In this document: piece by piece, positions 1-8,073 of the stretch | Layout of the letters: each line of letters starts with the position of its first letter | Numbering within the stretch: position 1 is the stretch's first letter | NCBI GenBank assembly: GCA_964517675.1 | Contig: CAZFEL010000001.1 | Span: 62,001 to 126,000, forward strand | Length of the DNA stretch: 64,000 bases | Direction of reading: 5' to 3' | Source: Asbonarchaeum sp964517675 | GTDB lineage: Archaea; Nanohalarchaeota; Nanosalinia; Nanosalinales; Nanoanaerosalinaceae | Position numbers and translations under genes: made by a program | The notes under the pieces: generated by a model | The model's database searches: none | Seen by the model: the letters and a program-made list of their open reading frames with translations, nothing else | What the model was told of the DNA's origin: nothing

Positions 1-356
1 ATCGATAGCTCTGCATCGATCCCTGCCGCATCGACGATCGCCTCGATGTACGGTCTGGCGAGGTCGAACCGGTGCTCCGCCAGGTTATCATGACAGCCCT
101 CCAGGTCCTCGCGGGCGAAAAACTGCTTCATCACCTGCTTGTTGTCCTCCCGGACGTGCTCGTGGGTATGGGCGCCCCAGTCCGTATCGCAGCACGTCAC
201 CTGGAGCTTCCGGTCGTACCGGTCTGCCAGGACGGCCGCCGTCCCGATCGAGACGAGGTTGCCAACGTGGAGCTCGCCCGATGGTCGGAAACCGACCTCG
301 ACAGCACCGCTTTCCTCCAGCCCTGCATCGAGCTGGTCGAATCCCGTCGCTCGCAT
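1..356 (-). CDS. Class I aminoacyl-tRNA synthetase, LysRS-I type (N-terminal part, runs off window)
   Basis: A reading frame opens at the ATG at 356 and stays open to the left edge, giving 118 visible residues. It carries RPSGELHVGN (residues 24-33), which matches the HIGH-type ATP-binding signature with the xPSGxxHVGN context of class I lysyl-tRNA synthetases. GCHDNLAEH further on resembles the GCHESYAEH segment of archaeal LysRS-I. The enzyme would charge tRNA-Lys in the cytosol. The KMSKS part lies outside the window, so a related class I synthetase cannot be excluded. The gene is divergent from the dCTP deaminase gene. Confidence 0.6.
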   Translation of the reverse strand, partial: MRATGFDQLDAGLEESGAVEVGFRPSGELHVGNLVSIGTAAVLADRYDRKLQVTCCDTDWGAHTHEHVREDNKQVMKQFFAREDLEGCHDNLAEHRFDLARPYIEAIVDAAGIDAELS

Positions 357-409
357 GAGGCGTCTTGGTGCGGTCAACAGTGAAAAATGTTCCCCGGCAA
401 GACGGCATC

Positions 410-922
410 ATGTCGATACTCACCCGGGACGCGATCCTCGAGGAACTGGACAGCGGCCGCCTGACCATCGAACCCTTCGACAGGGACCAGATCGGGCCCG
501 CATCCATCGACCTCACACTCGACAGCGAGTTCAGGGTCTACAACGAGGTACAGGAGGTCGTCCCGGTCGATGAGGACGCCGACACCGAGGACCTGACCCG
601 GGTTATCAACGTCGAGGACTCCATCCTCCTCAAACCCGGGCAGACGATGCACGGCATCACGAAGGAACGCATCGACCTGCCGGACGATCTCTGCGGGTGG
701 ATCGAAGGCCGATCGCGGTTCGCCCGGCTCGGTCTGCTCGTCCACATCACCGCCGGTTTCATCCAGCCCGGGACCTCGAACCAGACCGTCCTCGAGATCG
801 GCAACGTCTCACCGGTCCCTCTCGAGCTCAAGCCCGGCACGAAGATCTGCCAGATCGTCCTCCAGCGGACAGAGGGCGAGGCAAGCTATGGCGGCCGATA
901 TGCCGACCAGAAAGCACCGTAG
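410..922 (+). CDS. dcd: dCTP deaminase family protein
   Basis: 170 residues, starting at the ATG that gives MSILTRDAIL, the usual family N-terminus; an upstream in-frame start at 365 would add an atypical leader. The signature EGRSRFARLGL (about 99-109) and the TAGFIQPG...VLEI block (about 114-130, catalytic Glu near 129) identify the dCTP deaminase/dUTPase trimer fold. It converts dCTP to dUTP, or directly to dUMP in the bifunctional archaeal form; motif reading does not decide which. The gene stands alone before the aldolase promoter. Usual family length. Confidence 0.88.
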   Translation: MSILTRDAILEELDSGRLTIEPFDRDQIGPASIDLTLDSEFRVYNEVQEVVPVDEDADTEDLTRVINVEDSILLKPGQTMHGITKERIDLPDDLCGWIEGRSRFARLGLLVHITAGFIQPGTSNQTVLEIGNVSPVPLELKPGTKICQIVLQRTEGEASYGGRYADQKAP

Positions 923-931
923 CCCAACCGA

Positions 932-938
932 TTTATAC
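932..938 (+). promoter_or_regulatory. TATA box of the aldolase-PGK operon
   Basis: TTTATAC lies centred about 26 bases before the ATG of the aldolase gene, the spacing expected for a leaderless archaeal transcript. Confidence 0.65.
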
Positions 939-960
939 CGGCCCGCCGTACAGTCACACC

Positions 961-1755
961 ATGGACCGACTCGAGCACGCCGGGATCACCCGGGACGGCA
1001 GCAGCATCATCCTCGCGTACGACCACGGTATCGAACACGGACCTTCTGATGTCCTCGAGAACCCGAACGGGCCCTCACCGGAGAACGTCTTCGAGACAGC
1101 CCGGAGCGAGGACGTCACCGCACTGGCGGTCCAGAAGGGACTGGCAGAGCAGTACTACCCGAACTACAGCGACGACGTCAACCTCCTCCTCAAGCTCAAC
1201 AGCACCACCAACCTCCACAGCAACCCGTACTTCTCACCGCAGAACTGCTCCGTGGAGCGGGCCGTCGAGCTCGGGGCCGACGCAGTCGGGTACACCCTCT
1301 ATGCCGGCTCACAGCGTGAGGACGAGATGCTCCAGGAGTTCGGCCGCATCCAGGAGAAGGCCCGCGAGCACGACATCCCTGTCGTGATGTGGTCCTACCC
1401 GCGGGGCCCGGACATCGAGGATGACCAAGACCCGGAGGTCATCCAGTACGCCTCACGGCTCGGGCTCGAGCTCGGGGCCGACATGGTCAAGGTCAAGTAT
1501 CCCGGCTCGAGGGAGGCCGCGGCCACCGCCGCCGATCTTGCGGACAGGACGAAGGTCGTCCTCTCCGGTGGCGCCAAGACAGGAGACCGCTCCTTCCTCG
1601 CGACCGTCCACAACGTCACATCGGCGGGTTTCAAAGGTCTGGCTGTCGGACGGAACGTCTGGAAGCGCGATGACCCGGTCACATACCTCGAAGCACTCGG
1701 GGCCATCGTCCACCAGGGCAAAACCGTCGAGGAAGCCGTCAAGAACCTGAAGTGA
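961..1755 (+). CDS. fba: Fructose-bisphosphate aldolase, archaeal class I (DhnA family)
   Basis: 264 residues. LAYDHGIEHGP (18-28) is the family signature, and ADMVKVKYPG (173-182) carries the Schiff-base lysine region (Lys177 or Lys179). The SGGAKTGD and AVGRNVW segments form the phosphate-binding end of the barrel. It cleaves fructose 1,6-bisphosphate to DHAP and glyceraldehyde 3-phosphate. The start is the ATG at 961 because it follows a TATA box by 26 bases. PGK follows after 5 bases, so the two glycolytic genes form an operon beside the fructose PTS, much as fba adjoins the PTS genes in haloarchaea. Confidence 0.93.
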   Translation: MDRLEHAGITRDGSSIILAYDHGIEHGPSDVLENPNGPSPENVFETARSEDVTALAVQKGLAEQYYPNYSDDVNLLLKLNSTTNLHSNPYFSPQNCSVERAVELGADAVGYTLYAGSQREDEMLQEFGRIQEKAREHDIPVVMWSYPRGPDIEDDQDPEVIQYASRLGLELGADMVKVKYPGSREAAATAADLADRTKVVLSGGAKTGDRSFLATVHNVTSAGFKGLAVGRNVWKRDDPVTYLEALGAIVHQGKTVEEAVKNLK

Positions 1756-1760
1756 TACCG

Positions 1761-2936
1761 ATGCGGACACTCGATGACATCGATCTCAAGGGCACGACGG
1801 TCCTGCTGCGGTCCGATCTCAACCTCTCACTCGATGAAGGCAGCCCCGTCCCGGACCTACGATTCCGTACCTACATGGAGACCCTCGAGGAAGTAACTGA
1901 ACGCGGTGCCAGGACCATCGTCATGGCACACCAGGGCAGACCCGGGAGGGACGATTTCACCTCCCTCAAGAACCATGCGGAGCTCATAGCAGACCACATC
2001 GAGGAGGACGTGCGGTTCATCGACGGATTCTTCGGCGGCGAGCCGGCAGCGACCCTCGCGGCGATGGACGACGGCGACATCGCACTGATGGAAAACGTCC
2101 GGATGCTCTCTGAAGAGCTCATCAACCAGGATCCTGGTGCCCACGCGGAATCCTTCTTCGTCCGGCAGGTCGCCCCTGCCTTCGACATCCATGTCAACGA
2201 TGCCTTCTCCGCGGCCCACCGGTCGCATGCCTCCCTGGTCGGGTTCACCCCCGCCCTGCCGAGCTACGCCGGCCCGGTCATGGAGCGCGAACTGGACAAC
2301 TGTGCGACGGCCCGGGACGAGGTCAAGAACCCTGTCCTCGTCCTCGGTGGGGAGAAGGCAGCCGACCTCGTGAAGATGCTCGAGCGGATGGGTGATCGGG
2401 CGGACAAGATCGTCCTCGGGGGCATCCCGGGCGAGATCGCGCTCCACCTCCAGGGCCACGACCTCGGGGACAAGTGGGACTGGATCGTCGAGAACGGCTT
2501 CGATGAGTCGGTCGGGGACTTCGATGACGTGCTGAAGCGGTTCCGTGACAAGATCGTCCTGCCGACCGACGTCGTCACCGACCGCGGCTCCGTCCCCGTC
2601 GAGGACGTCAGGAGTAACGGTATGACCTGGGACATCGGCACCGAGACCATCGAGCGGTACAGGGCGATCATCGCCGAAGCGGACTCGGTCCTGATGAAAG
2701 GGCCGATGGGCGCCTACGAGAAGGGTCACGAGGACGGGACGAAGGCCATGCTTGATGCTATCAGTGCATCAGATGGCTACACCGTCCTCGGGGGTGGACA
2801 CACGTCCTCCCTCGTCGAGCGGTACGGCCACACCGTCGATGCGTTCTCCCACGTCTCGATTGCAGGCGGTGCCTTCGTCAGGTACATGAGCGGGGAGGAC
2901 CTGGTCGTGGTCGATGCACTGGACCAGGATGGCTGA
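1761..2936 (+). CDS. pgk: Phosphoglycerate kinase
   Basis: 391 residues. The RSDLNLSL N-terminal substrate loop, HQGRPG, the central hinge, KGPMGAYE and the GGGHTSSL nucleotide-binding turn are all present in the right order for PGK. It interconverts 1,3-bisphosphoglycerate and 3-phosphoglycerate with ATP formation. ATG at 1761 is preferred over an overlapping GTG at 1752, which would add only three residues. It is co-transcribed with fba. Length is typical of archaeal PGK. Confidence 0.93.
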   Translation: MRTLDDIDLKGTTVLLRSDLNLSLDEGSPVPDLRFRTYMETLEEVTERGARTIVMAHQGRPGRDDFTSLKNHAELIADHIEEDVRFIDGFFGGEPAATLAAMDDGDIALMENVRMLSEELINQDPGAHAESFFVRQVAPAFDIHVNDAFSAAHRSHASLVGFTPALPSYAGPVMERELDNCATARDEVKNPVLVLGGEKAADLVKMLERMGDRADKIVLGGIPGEIALHLQGHDLGDKWDWIVENGFDESVGDFDDVLKRFRDKIVLPTDVVTDRGSVPVEDVRSNGMTWDIGTETIERYRAIIAEADSVLMKGPMGAYEKGHEDGTKAMLDAISASDGYTVLGGGHTSSLVERYGHTVDAFSHVSIAGGAFVRYMSGEDLVVVDALDQDG

Positions 2937-2946
2937 GGACGAGGGT

Positions 2947-2967
2947 TTTTATTGGCGGCCCGCCAAT
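2947..2967 (+). promoter_or_regulatory. TATA box and perfect operator-like palindrome before fructose EIIB
   Basis: A T-rich box (2946-2953) precedes the EIIB start by about 32 bases. From 2951 to 2967 runs a perfect inverted repeat, ATTGGCGG-C-CCGCCAAT, lying between the TATA box and the expected transcription start. A bound repressor there would block initiation. The regulator is not identified; a GlpR-type sugar repressor is one candidate by analogy with haloarchaea. Confidence 0.6.
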
Positions 2968-2981
2968 CCAGAAACACACCC

Positions 2982-3392
2982 ATGAACTTCATCGCAGTCA
3001 CCTCCTGTCCGACCGGTATCGCCCACAGCGAGATGGCGGCCGAGAGCCTCGAAGAGGCCGCGAAGGATTCCGAACACGAGATCAAGGTCGAAATCCGTGG
3101 ATCAATCGGCACGGAGAACGAGCTGACCGAGGAAGACATCGAGGAGGCCGATGCGGTCATCATCGCCGCGGACATCTCTGTCCCGACCAAGCGGTTCGGC
3201 GACAAGCCCACCCTCAAGGTCGGCGTCCAGACAGTGGTCAAGGACGGCCCAAAGGTCCTGAACGCCGCCGTCAAGAAGGCGAACGGAGAGGAAATCGACC
3301 TCGATGAACCCTCGGAGAGCGACATGAAACAGGAATCCCTCGATGAGGTCATGGCCCAGATCAAGGACAAGATCTTCGGTCTGTTCCGGTGA
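2982..3392 (+). CDS. PTS fructose-specific EIIB component
   Basis: 136 residues. SCPTGIAHSEMAAE (8-21) is the EIIB-fructose active site, with the phospho-accepting cysteine at residue 9. The domain stands alone rather than fused to EIIA or EIIC. It passes phosphate from EIIA to the incoming fructose at the membrane EIIC, giving fructose 1-phosphate. The ATG at 2982 was chosen because it begins the domain directly and follows a TATA box; an upstream in-frame start would cut into the promoter. It converges tail to tail with fruK with no spacer. Confidence 0.93.
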   Translation: MNFIAVTSCPTGIAHSEMAAESLEEAAKDSEHEIKVEIRGSIGTENELTEEDIEEADAVIIAADISVPTKRFGDKPTLKVGVQTVVKDGPKVLNAAVKKANGEEIDLDEPSESDMKQESLDEVMAQIKDKIFGLFR

Positions 3393-4301
3393 TCACCGGA
3401 GCCGCTCCACTGCTACCCGGTCCACGGCAGCATCGAGGTTCTCGAAATCAGGTATCCCCACACCGGAGATCGAGACGACACGCGAGGCTGCTGCCACCGC
3501 GTTCTTCAGGATGGCGCGGTTGCTTTTTCCTTCCTCGACAGCAGCGAGGGCGCCGGCCACGGCCGCATCACCAGCACCAACGGTGTCCGCCACCGCGACA
3601 TCAAGGGCATCAGCACGGAAGGCGCCATCCCCCGTGACATAGATCGCGCCATCAGCTCCGAGAGAGACGAGGACATTCTCGATTCCGCGCTCGCGGAGCT
3701 CATCCGCGGCAGCCAGGACCTCCTCGTCCGTTCCACACGGCATCCCGGTTGCCTCCTCGAGTTCTACCCTGTTCGGCTTCGCGAGGAAGAAATCACCTTC
3801 CTGACCCGAAAGGACATCGCCGTGGACATCGAGGACAGTACGCCAGTCACCTCCGGCCATCCGCTGGATGATGGACGCATCGAGCCCGGGCGGGAGGCTG
3901 CCACCCATCACGACGATGTCGGGATCGTGTATCTCCACGTGGTGGAACAATCGATCCTCGATCCCGTCCGGCATCTGCGGGCCGTCCATGTTGACCTTGT
4001 ACTCCGCATCAGGCGCATCGATCAGCGTGTTGAGTCGTGTCAGTCCTTCTATCCTGATGAAATCGTGCTCGACCCCCAGCCCGTCAAGGTCCTCCTCGAT
4101 GAACCTGCCCAGGAACCCCCCGACCGGTCCGGTCGCTATCGTGCGGTGATCCAGCCCGGTCAGGTACTTCGCCACGTTGATCCCTTTCCCGGCAGCGTCG
4201 AAGACCGCATCGTGACCACGGGCGAGTTCCCCCGGCGCGATGTCCTCATCCACGACGGCGGTGTGATCGACGGCAGGATTGAACGTGACCGTCAGTATCA
4301 T
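3393..4301 (-). CDS. fruK: 1-phosphofructokinase (PfkB family)
   Basis: 302 residues from the ATG giving MILTVTFNPAVDHT, the classic FruK N-terminus. GKGINVA marks the substrate lid region and DTVGAGDA the catalytic anion hole with its Asp base. It phosphorylates fructose 1-phosphate, the PTS product, to fructose 1,6-bisphosphate, which the neighbouring aldolase cleaves. A TTATTGG box about 30 bases upstream on this strand looks like the TATA-proximal half of the EIIB operator. Longer upstream starts would read through this promoter and were rejected. Confidence 0.9.
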   Translation of the reverse strand: MILTVTFNPAVDHTAVVDEDIAPGELARGHDAVFDAAGKGINVAKYLTGLDHRTIATGPVGGFLGRFIEEDLDGLGVEHDFIRIEGLTRLNTLIDAPDAEYKVNMDGPQMPDGIEDRLFHHVEIHDPDIVVMGGSLPPGLDASIIQRMAGGDWRTVLDVHGDVLSGQEGDFFLAKPNRVELEEATGMPCGTDEEVLAAADELRERGIENVLVSLGADGAIYVTGDGAFRADALDVAVADTVGAGDAAVAGALAAVEEGKSNRAILKNAVAAASRVVSISGVGIPDFENLDAAVDRVAVERLR

Positions 4302-4386
4302 CCTACCGTGGGCTGGGACCGGCTCCAATAAGAAAGCGATGGGGCCCACAGATTCACTTCTCGGTACATAAGCCAGGGGACAACTC

Positions 4387-4393
4387 TTAAATA
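4387..4393 (+). promoter_or_regulatory. TATA box of the EIIC gene
   Basis: TTAAATA is centred at 4390. Transcription would begin near 4416, downstream of the ATG at 4406, which favours the second in-frame ATG at 4427 as the EIIC start. Confidence 0.55.
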
Positions 4394-4426
4394 CCGGGTG
4401 GCGCAATGCTTTTCTGGGTGAAACCA

Positions 4427-5578
4427 ATGGTTTCTGACGACGACACAGATCGTTCGTTCATTGACCGGCTCAGGTCCACCGAAGAGGACCTGATGACCGG
4501 TGTGTCGTACATGATCCCGTTCGTCACGATCGGCGGGATCTTCCTGGCCGTGGCATTCGCGGTCGGGGACACCCAGATGGTCTTCGAGAACACAGGATCG
4601 CTGGGATGGTTCATAGCGCAGATCGGTGTCGCCGGTCTGACGCTGATGGTGCCTGTCCTCGGTGCGTACATCGCATACGCAATCGCTGACAGACCAGGAA
4701 TCGCACCAGGATTCATCCTCTCGTACCTCCTTCAGCAGGGTGATGTCCTGCAGGCAGCCGCCGAGGTCATCGGCGTCGCTACCGCAGACATCGGACCCGC
4801 AGGAGCAGGATACCTCGGAGCCATCGTCGCAGGACTTGCAGCAGGGTACGTCGCCAAGTACATCAAAAACATCGATGTACCGGCGGCGATGAAAAAGATG
4901 ATGCCTATCCTCATCATCCCGGTCGCCACCACGGCGATCCTCGCACCCGTCATACTGCTGGTCGTCGGTGTTCCCGTCTCCATCGCCAACGAAGCGCTGA
5001 CCCTCTGGCTCGAGGGACTCGGCACAGGACAGGCCATCCTCCTCGGTAGCGTCATCGGTCTCATGATGGCCTTCGACATGGGAGGACCTGTCAACAAGGT
5101 GGCATACGTCTTCGGTGTCGGCCTCATCAGCGAGGGCGTCACCGGACCGATGGCAGCCGTCATGATCGCTGGAATGACGCCGCCACTCGGTATGGCCATC
5201 TCGAACTTCGTTGCACCGCACAAGTATCCCAAGGAGATGTACGAGCAGGCAAAGGCTGCAGTCGTGCTTTCCGCATCCTTCATCACGGAAGGTGCGATCC
5301 CATACGCAGCTGCCGACCCGTTCAGGGTCATCCCGAGCATCATGGTCGGTTCCGCAACAGCGGCCGCATCAGCGATGGCTCTTGGTCTGACGATGCCTGC
5401 TCCCCACGGAGGGATCTTCGTCGTACCGCTTGCAGGCGGTATGGGTTCCACACTGATGAGCGCGGCCGCATTCATCGGCTGCATCATCCTCGGTGGCCTC
5501 GTCACCGCCGTAGTCGTCACCTTCCTCAAGCCCAAGGTACGGGACGCAGAAGGCGAGGGACTGCGCAAGTGGTTCTAA
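4427..5578 (+). CDS. PTS fructose-specific EIIC membrane component
   Basis: 383 residues, strongly hydrophobic with about 9-10 membrane segments. Family features include the N-terminal LMTGVSYMIPFVTIGGI, FDMGGPVNKVAY and ITEGAIPYAAADP, the last being the conserved GAIP(Y/F) substrate loop. It carries fructose across the membrane while EIIB phosphorylates it. A start at 4406 would add seven residues but lies too close to the TATA box. A hairpin-plus-T-run terminator follows the stop. Confidence 0.92.
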   Translation: MVSDDDTDRSFIDRLRSTEEDLMTGVSYMIPFVTIGGIFLAVAFAVGDTQMVFENTGSLGWFIAQIGVAGLTLMVPVLGAYIAYAIADRPGIAPGFILSYLLQQGDVLQAAAEVIGVATADIGPAGAGYLGAIVAGLAAGYVAKYIKNIDVPAAMKKMMPILIIPVATTAILAPVILLVVGVPVSIANEALTLWLEGLGTGQAILLGSVIGLMMAFDMGGPVNKVAYVFGVGLISEGVTGPMAAVMIAGMTPPLGMAISNFVAPHKYPKEMYEQAKAAVVLSASFITEGAIPYAAADPFRVIPSIMVGSATAAASAMALGLTMPAPHGGIFVVPLAGGMGSTLMSAAAFIGCIILGGLVTAVVVTFLKPKVRDAEGEGLRKWF

Positions 5579-5591
5579 CGACACACAACAG

Positions 5592-5625
5592 ACGGACGCT
5601 AAGCCCGTCCGTCACCTCCTTTTTT
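5592..5625 (+). terminator. Hairpin and T-run terminator after EIIC
   Basis: ACGGACG and CGTCCGT form a 7-bp stem, followed within 8 bases by six T residues. This separates EIIC from the EIIA-HPr-EI operon. Confidence 0.6.
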
Positions 5626-5646
5626 CCCGGCATCAGAACACCAACG

Positions 5647-5653
5647 TTTATAC
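5647..5653 (+). promoter_or_regulatory. TATA box of the EIIA-HPr-EI operon
   Basis: TTTATAC is centred 27 bases before the EIIA ATG, leaderless spacing. Confidence 0.6.
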
Positions 5654-5676
5654 CCCGTACCGGCGAAGGTTCGACC

Positions 5677-6144
5677 ATGGTAGTCCCGGATATAACCTCC
5701 GTCCTCGACCCATCCCGCATCGAACTCGACACCAACCCACGGAGCAAGGAAGACTGCATCGAGGCCCTCCTCGAGCTCATCGATGAGAGCGGGCGCATCA
5801 CGGACAGGGAGCAGGTCAAAGACGATCTCATGGAACGCGAGCGCCAGACCACCACCGGCGTCGGCAAAGGGATCGGCATCCCTCACGCCAAAACGACCGG
5901 GGTGACAGCGCCAACCGTCGCGTTCATGCGGTCCGAGAACGGGGTCGATTTCGGTGCCATGGACGATGAACCGGCCCGGCTCATCTTCATGCTGCTTGTC
6001 CCCAAGGGATCGAGCAAAGATCATCTCAAGCTCCTCAGCTCGCTCTCACGAGCCCTGATCCACGACGAGGTGCGGGAGAAGCTGTACGATGCAGAGGACA
6101 AAGAACGGATAATCGAGGTCCTCGAGGAGGCGATGGACGGATGA
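5677..6144 (+). CDS. PTS fructose-type EIIA component
   Basis: 155 residues. GVGKGIGIPHAKT holds the phospho-accepting histidine (His70) in the GIPH context of EIIA-fructose/mannitol domains. It relays phosphate from HPr to EIIB in the cytosol. The start at 5677 follows its TATA box by 27 bases; an upstream frame extension lies in the intergenic terminator region. The stop overlaps the HPr start as ATGA, implying coupled translation. Confidence 0.92.
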   Translation: MVVPDITSVLDPSRIELDTNPRSKEDCIEALLELIDESGRITDREQVKDDLMERERQTTTGVGKGIGIPHAKTTGVTAPTVAFMRSENGVDFGAMDDEPARLIFMLLVPKGSSKDHLKLLSSLSRALIHDEVREKLYDAEDKERIIEVLEEAMDG

Positions 6145-6413
6145 AACGGACAATCACCATCGTCCCAGAAGAAGGCCTCCACGCACGGCCGGCAGCGAAG
6201 TTCGTCGAGACCGCCCAGCGGTTCAACTGCGATCTCACCGTCGCCGCGGAGGGCAAAGAGCCGGTCGATGCCAGAAGCATGCTCGCGGTCACAGGACTCG
6301 GCGCCGCGGAGGGCGATACCGTCACCCTGGAGGCCGAAGGCGACGATGCAGAGGAGGCACTCGATGCCCTCGAAACCATACTGAGGACCCCGGAGGACGA
6401 ATATGACGATTGA
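6141..6413 (+). CDS. ptsH: Phosphocarrier protein HPr
   Basis: 90 residues. EEGLHARPAAKFV carries the phospho-histidine at residue 14, and DARSMLAV places a serine at residue 46, the site regulated by HPr kinase in Firmicutes; no HPr kinase is visible here. It shuttles phosphate from enzyme I to EIIA. It overlaps EIIA by 4 bases and EI by 11, so the three are translated from one message. The C-terminus is extra acidic (EDEYDD), as expected for a halophile. Confidence 0.94.
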   Translation: MKRTITIVPEEGLHARPAAKFVETAQRFNCDLTVAAEGKEPVDARSMLAVTGLGAAEGDTVTLEAEGDDAEEALDALETILRTPEDEYDD

Positions 6414-8073
6414 CGGCATCGGCATCACCGAGCGGACAGGTGCCGGGACCGTCCACTGGTACCGGCCGGACGAACCCGACCTGCCAGACCCCGAAGGGAC
6501 ACCACAAGAGGAGGAACAGCGTTTCCACGACGCAAAAGAGCAAGCAGAGAGCCAGCTCCAGGAGCAACAGGACCAGGCCACCGAGACCGTCGGGGAGGAT
6601 GAGGCGGACATCTTCGGGGCCCACATCCAGTTCCTCAAGGATCCACAGATTGAGGAAAGCGTCACGGAAAGCATCGAGGACGGGATGAGCGCCGAGCAGG
6701 CCGTCCACGCTGCCTTCGAGGACCCCATACAGCAGTACAAGAACCGTGGCGGACGGACCGCAGAGCGGGCCGATGACCTCCGCGATGTCAGGGACCGGCT
6801 GGTGAGGATACTCAGCGGGGACACGGACAGCGGCCTCGGTGACGTGCCAGACGGTTCAGTCGTCCTCGCGGAGCGGCTGACACCGAGCGATACAGCCCAG
6901 ATGGACCCCTCGAAGATACGGGGCATCGCCACCCAGGAAGGTGGGGAGACCTCCCACGCGGCGATCATCGCCCGTTCCCTCGGCATTCCTGCCGTCATCG
7001 GTGTCGGAGGCGATCTCAGGGAGATCGAGGATGGCACGACGGCCATCATCGACGGCAAGGAAGGACAGATCATCATCGACCCATCCGAAAAGCGCCTTGA
7101 AGAGGCACGACAGCAGGAGGAGATCGAGGTTATCGAGGACCACGTCGAGGCCGGCGGCCAGCGGGTCGAAGTCGCGGCCAACGTCGCCAACCCCGCCGAG
7201 CTCGAACGCGCAGCCGAGATGGGGGCCGACGGCATCGGGCTGTACCGGACGGAGTTCATGTTCCTCGACCGGGACGAGCCCCCGACAGAGGACGAACATT
7301 ATAACAACTACGTCGAGGCCCTCGAGGCGTTCCCCGGCGAGCGCATCGTCATCCGGACGCTGGATATCGGCGGGGACAAGCCGGTGCCCTATGTCGACCT
7401 CGACCCGGGTGAGAACCCCTTCCTCGGCGTCCGCGGTATCAGGCTGTCCCTCGGAGAGGGCGAGGAGCTGTTCAGGACCCAACTGCGGGCACTGCTGCGG
7501 GCCGGTGCCACCGAACACGGCGAGGACCTCGCTGTCATGTTCCCACTGGTCGCAAGCGTCGAAGAACTGGAAGAGGCCCTCGTCATCGTGGACGATGTCG
7601 CCACAGAGCTCGATGAGGAAGGGCAGGAGTATGCAGTCCCTGAGCTCGGGATCATGGTCGAGACACCGGCCGCCGTCCTGACCGCGGATGCGATGGCCGA
7701 CCGGGTCGATTTCCTCAGCATAGGTACCAACGATCTGACGCAGTACATCATGGCCGCTTCACGGACAGATTCTCGGGTCGCATCGCTCCAGGATCCATTA
7801 TATCCCGCAGTGCTCCGCGGTATAGCGGAGGTCATCGAGGACGGGCACGATGCTGGGGCCTGGGTCGGCATGTGCGGGGAGATGGCAGGCAATCCCCGTC
7901 TCACGGAGCTACTGGTCGGGCTTGGACTGGACGAACTCAGCATGGCACCGCCAGCAGTGCCCCGGGTCAAGGCCGGCGTACAGGAGATCACAAAAGAGCG
8001 GGCAGAGAAGAAAGCAAAGGAGGTCCTCGCCACCGCGACGCGGGGCGAGGTTGAACGGCTCCTCGATCAGTAA
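6403..8073 (+). CDS. ptsI: PTS enzyme I (phosphoenolpyruvate-protein phosphotransferase)
   Basis: 556 residues, usual EI length. The N-terminal HPr-binding helical domain is followed by the phosphohistidine domain with GGETSHAAIIARS (His185) and the PEP-binding barrel with YRTEFMF, GTNDLTQY and the active-site cysteine in MCGEMAG (Cys491). It takes phosphate from PEP and passes it to HPr. It is the last gene of the EIIA-HPr-EI operon, and its 3' end overlaps the convergent GAPDH gene by 7 bases. With EIIB, EIIC and FruK the fructose uptake system is complete. Confidence 0.95.
   Translation: MTIDGIGITERTGAGTVHWYRPDEPDLPDPEGTPQEEEQRFHDAKEQAESQLQEQQDQATETVGEDEADIFGAHIQFLKDPQIEESVTESIEDGMSAEQAVHAAFEDPIQQYKNRGGRTAERADDLRDVRDRLVRILSGDTDSGLGDVPDGSVVLAERLTPSDTAQMDPSKIRGIATQEGGETSHAAIIARSLGIPAVIGVGGDLREIEDGTTAIIDGKEGQIIIDPSEKRLEEARQQEEIEVIEDHVEAGGQRVEVAANVANPAELERAAEMGADGIGLYRTEFMFLDRDEPPTEDEHYNNYVEALEAFPGERIVIRTLDIGGDKPVPYVDLDPGENPFLGVRGIRLSLGEGEELFRTQLRALLRAGATEHGEDLAVMFPLVASVEELEEALVIVDDVATELDEEGQEYAVPELGIMVETPAAVLTADAMADRVDFLSIGTNDLTQYIMAASRTDSRVASLQDPLYPAVLRGIAEVIEDGHDAGAWVGMCGEMAGNPRLTELLVGLGLDELSMAPPAVPRVKAGVQEITKERAEKKAKEVLATATRGEVERLLDQ

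Noticed and set aside
1857..2729. A 290-codon minus-strand frame opposite pgk
   Set aside because: Same antisense artefact; PGK motifs on the plus strand are complete and the minus product has no recognisable domain.
4298..5221. A 307-codon minus-strand frame opposite EIIC
   Set aside because: EIIC on the plus strand has the full membrane pattern and family motifs; the antisense product is a Cys/His/Asp-rich shadow.
5592..5625. Riboswitch or CRISPR repeat
   Set aside because: One hairpin followed by T residues is explained as a terminator. No regularly spaced repeats, cas genes or known riboswitch cores were seen anywhere in the window.
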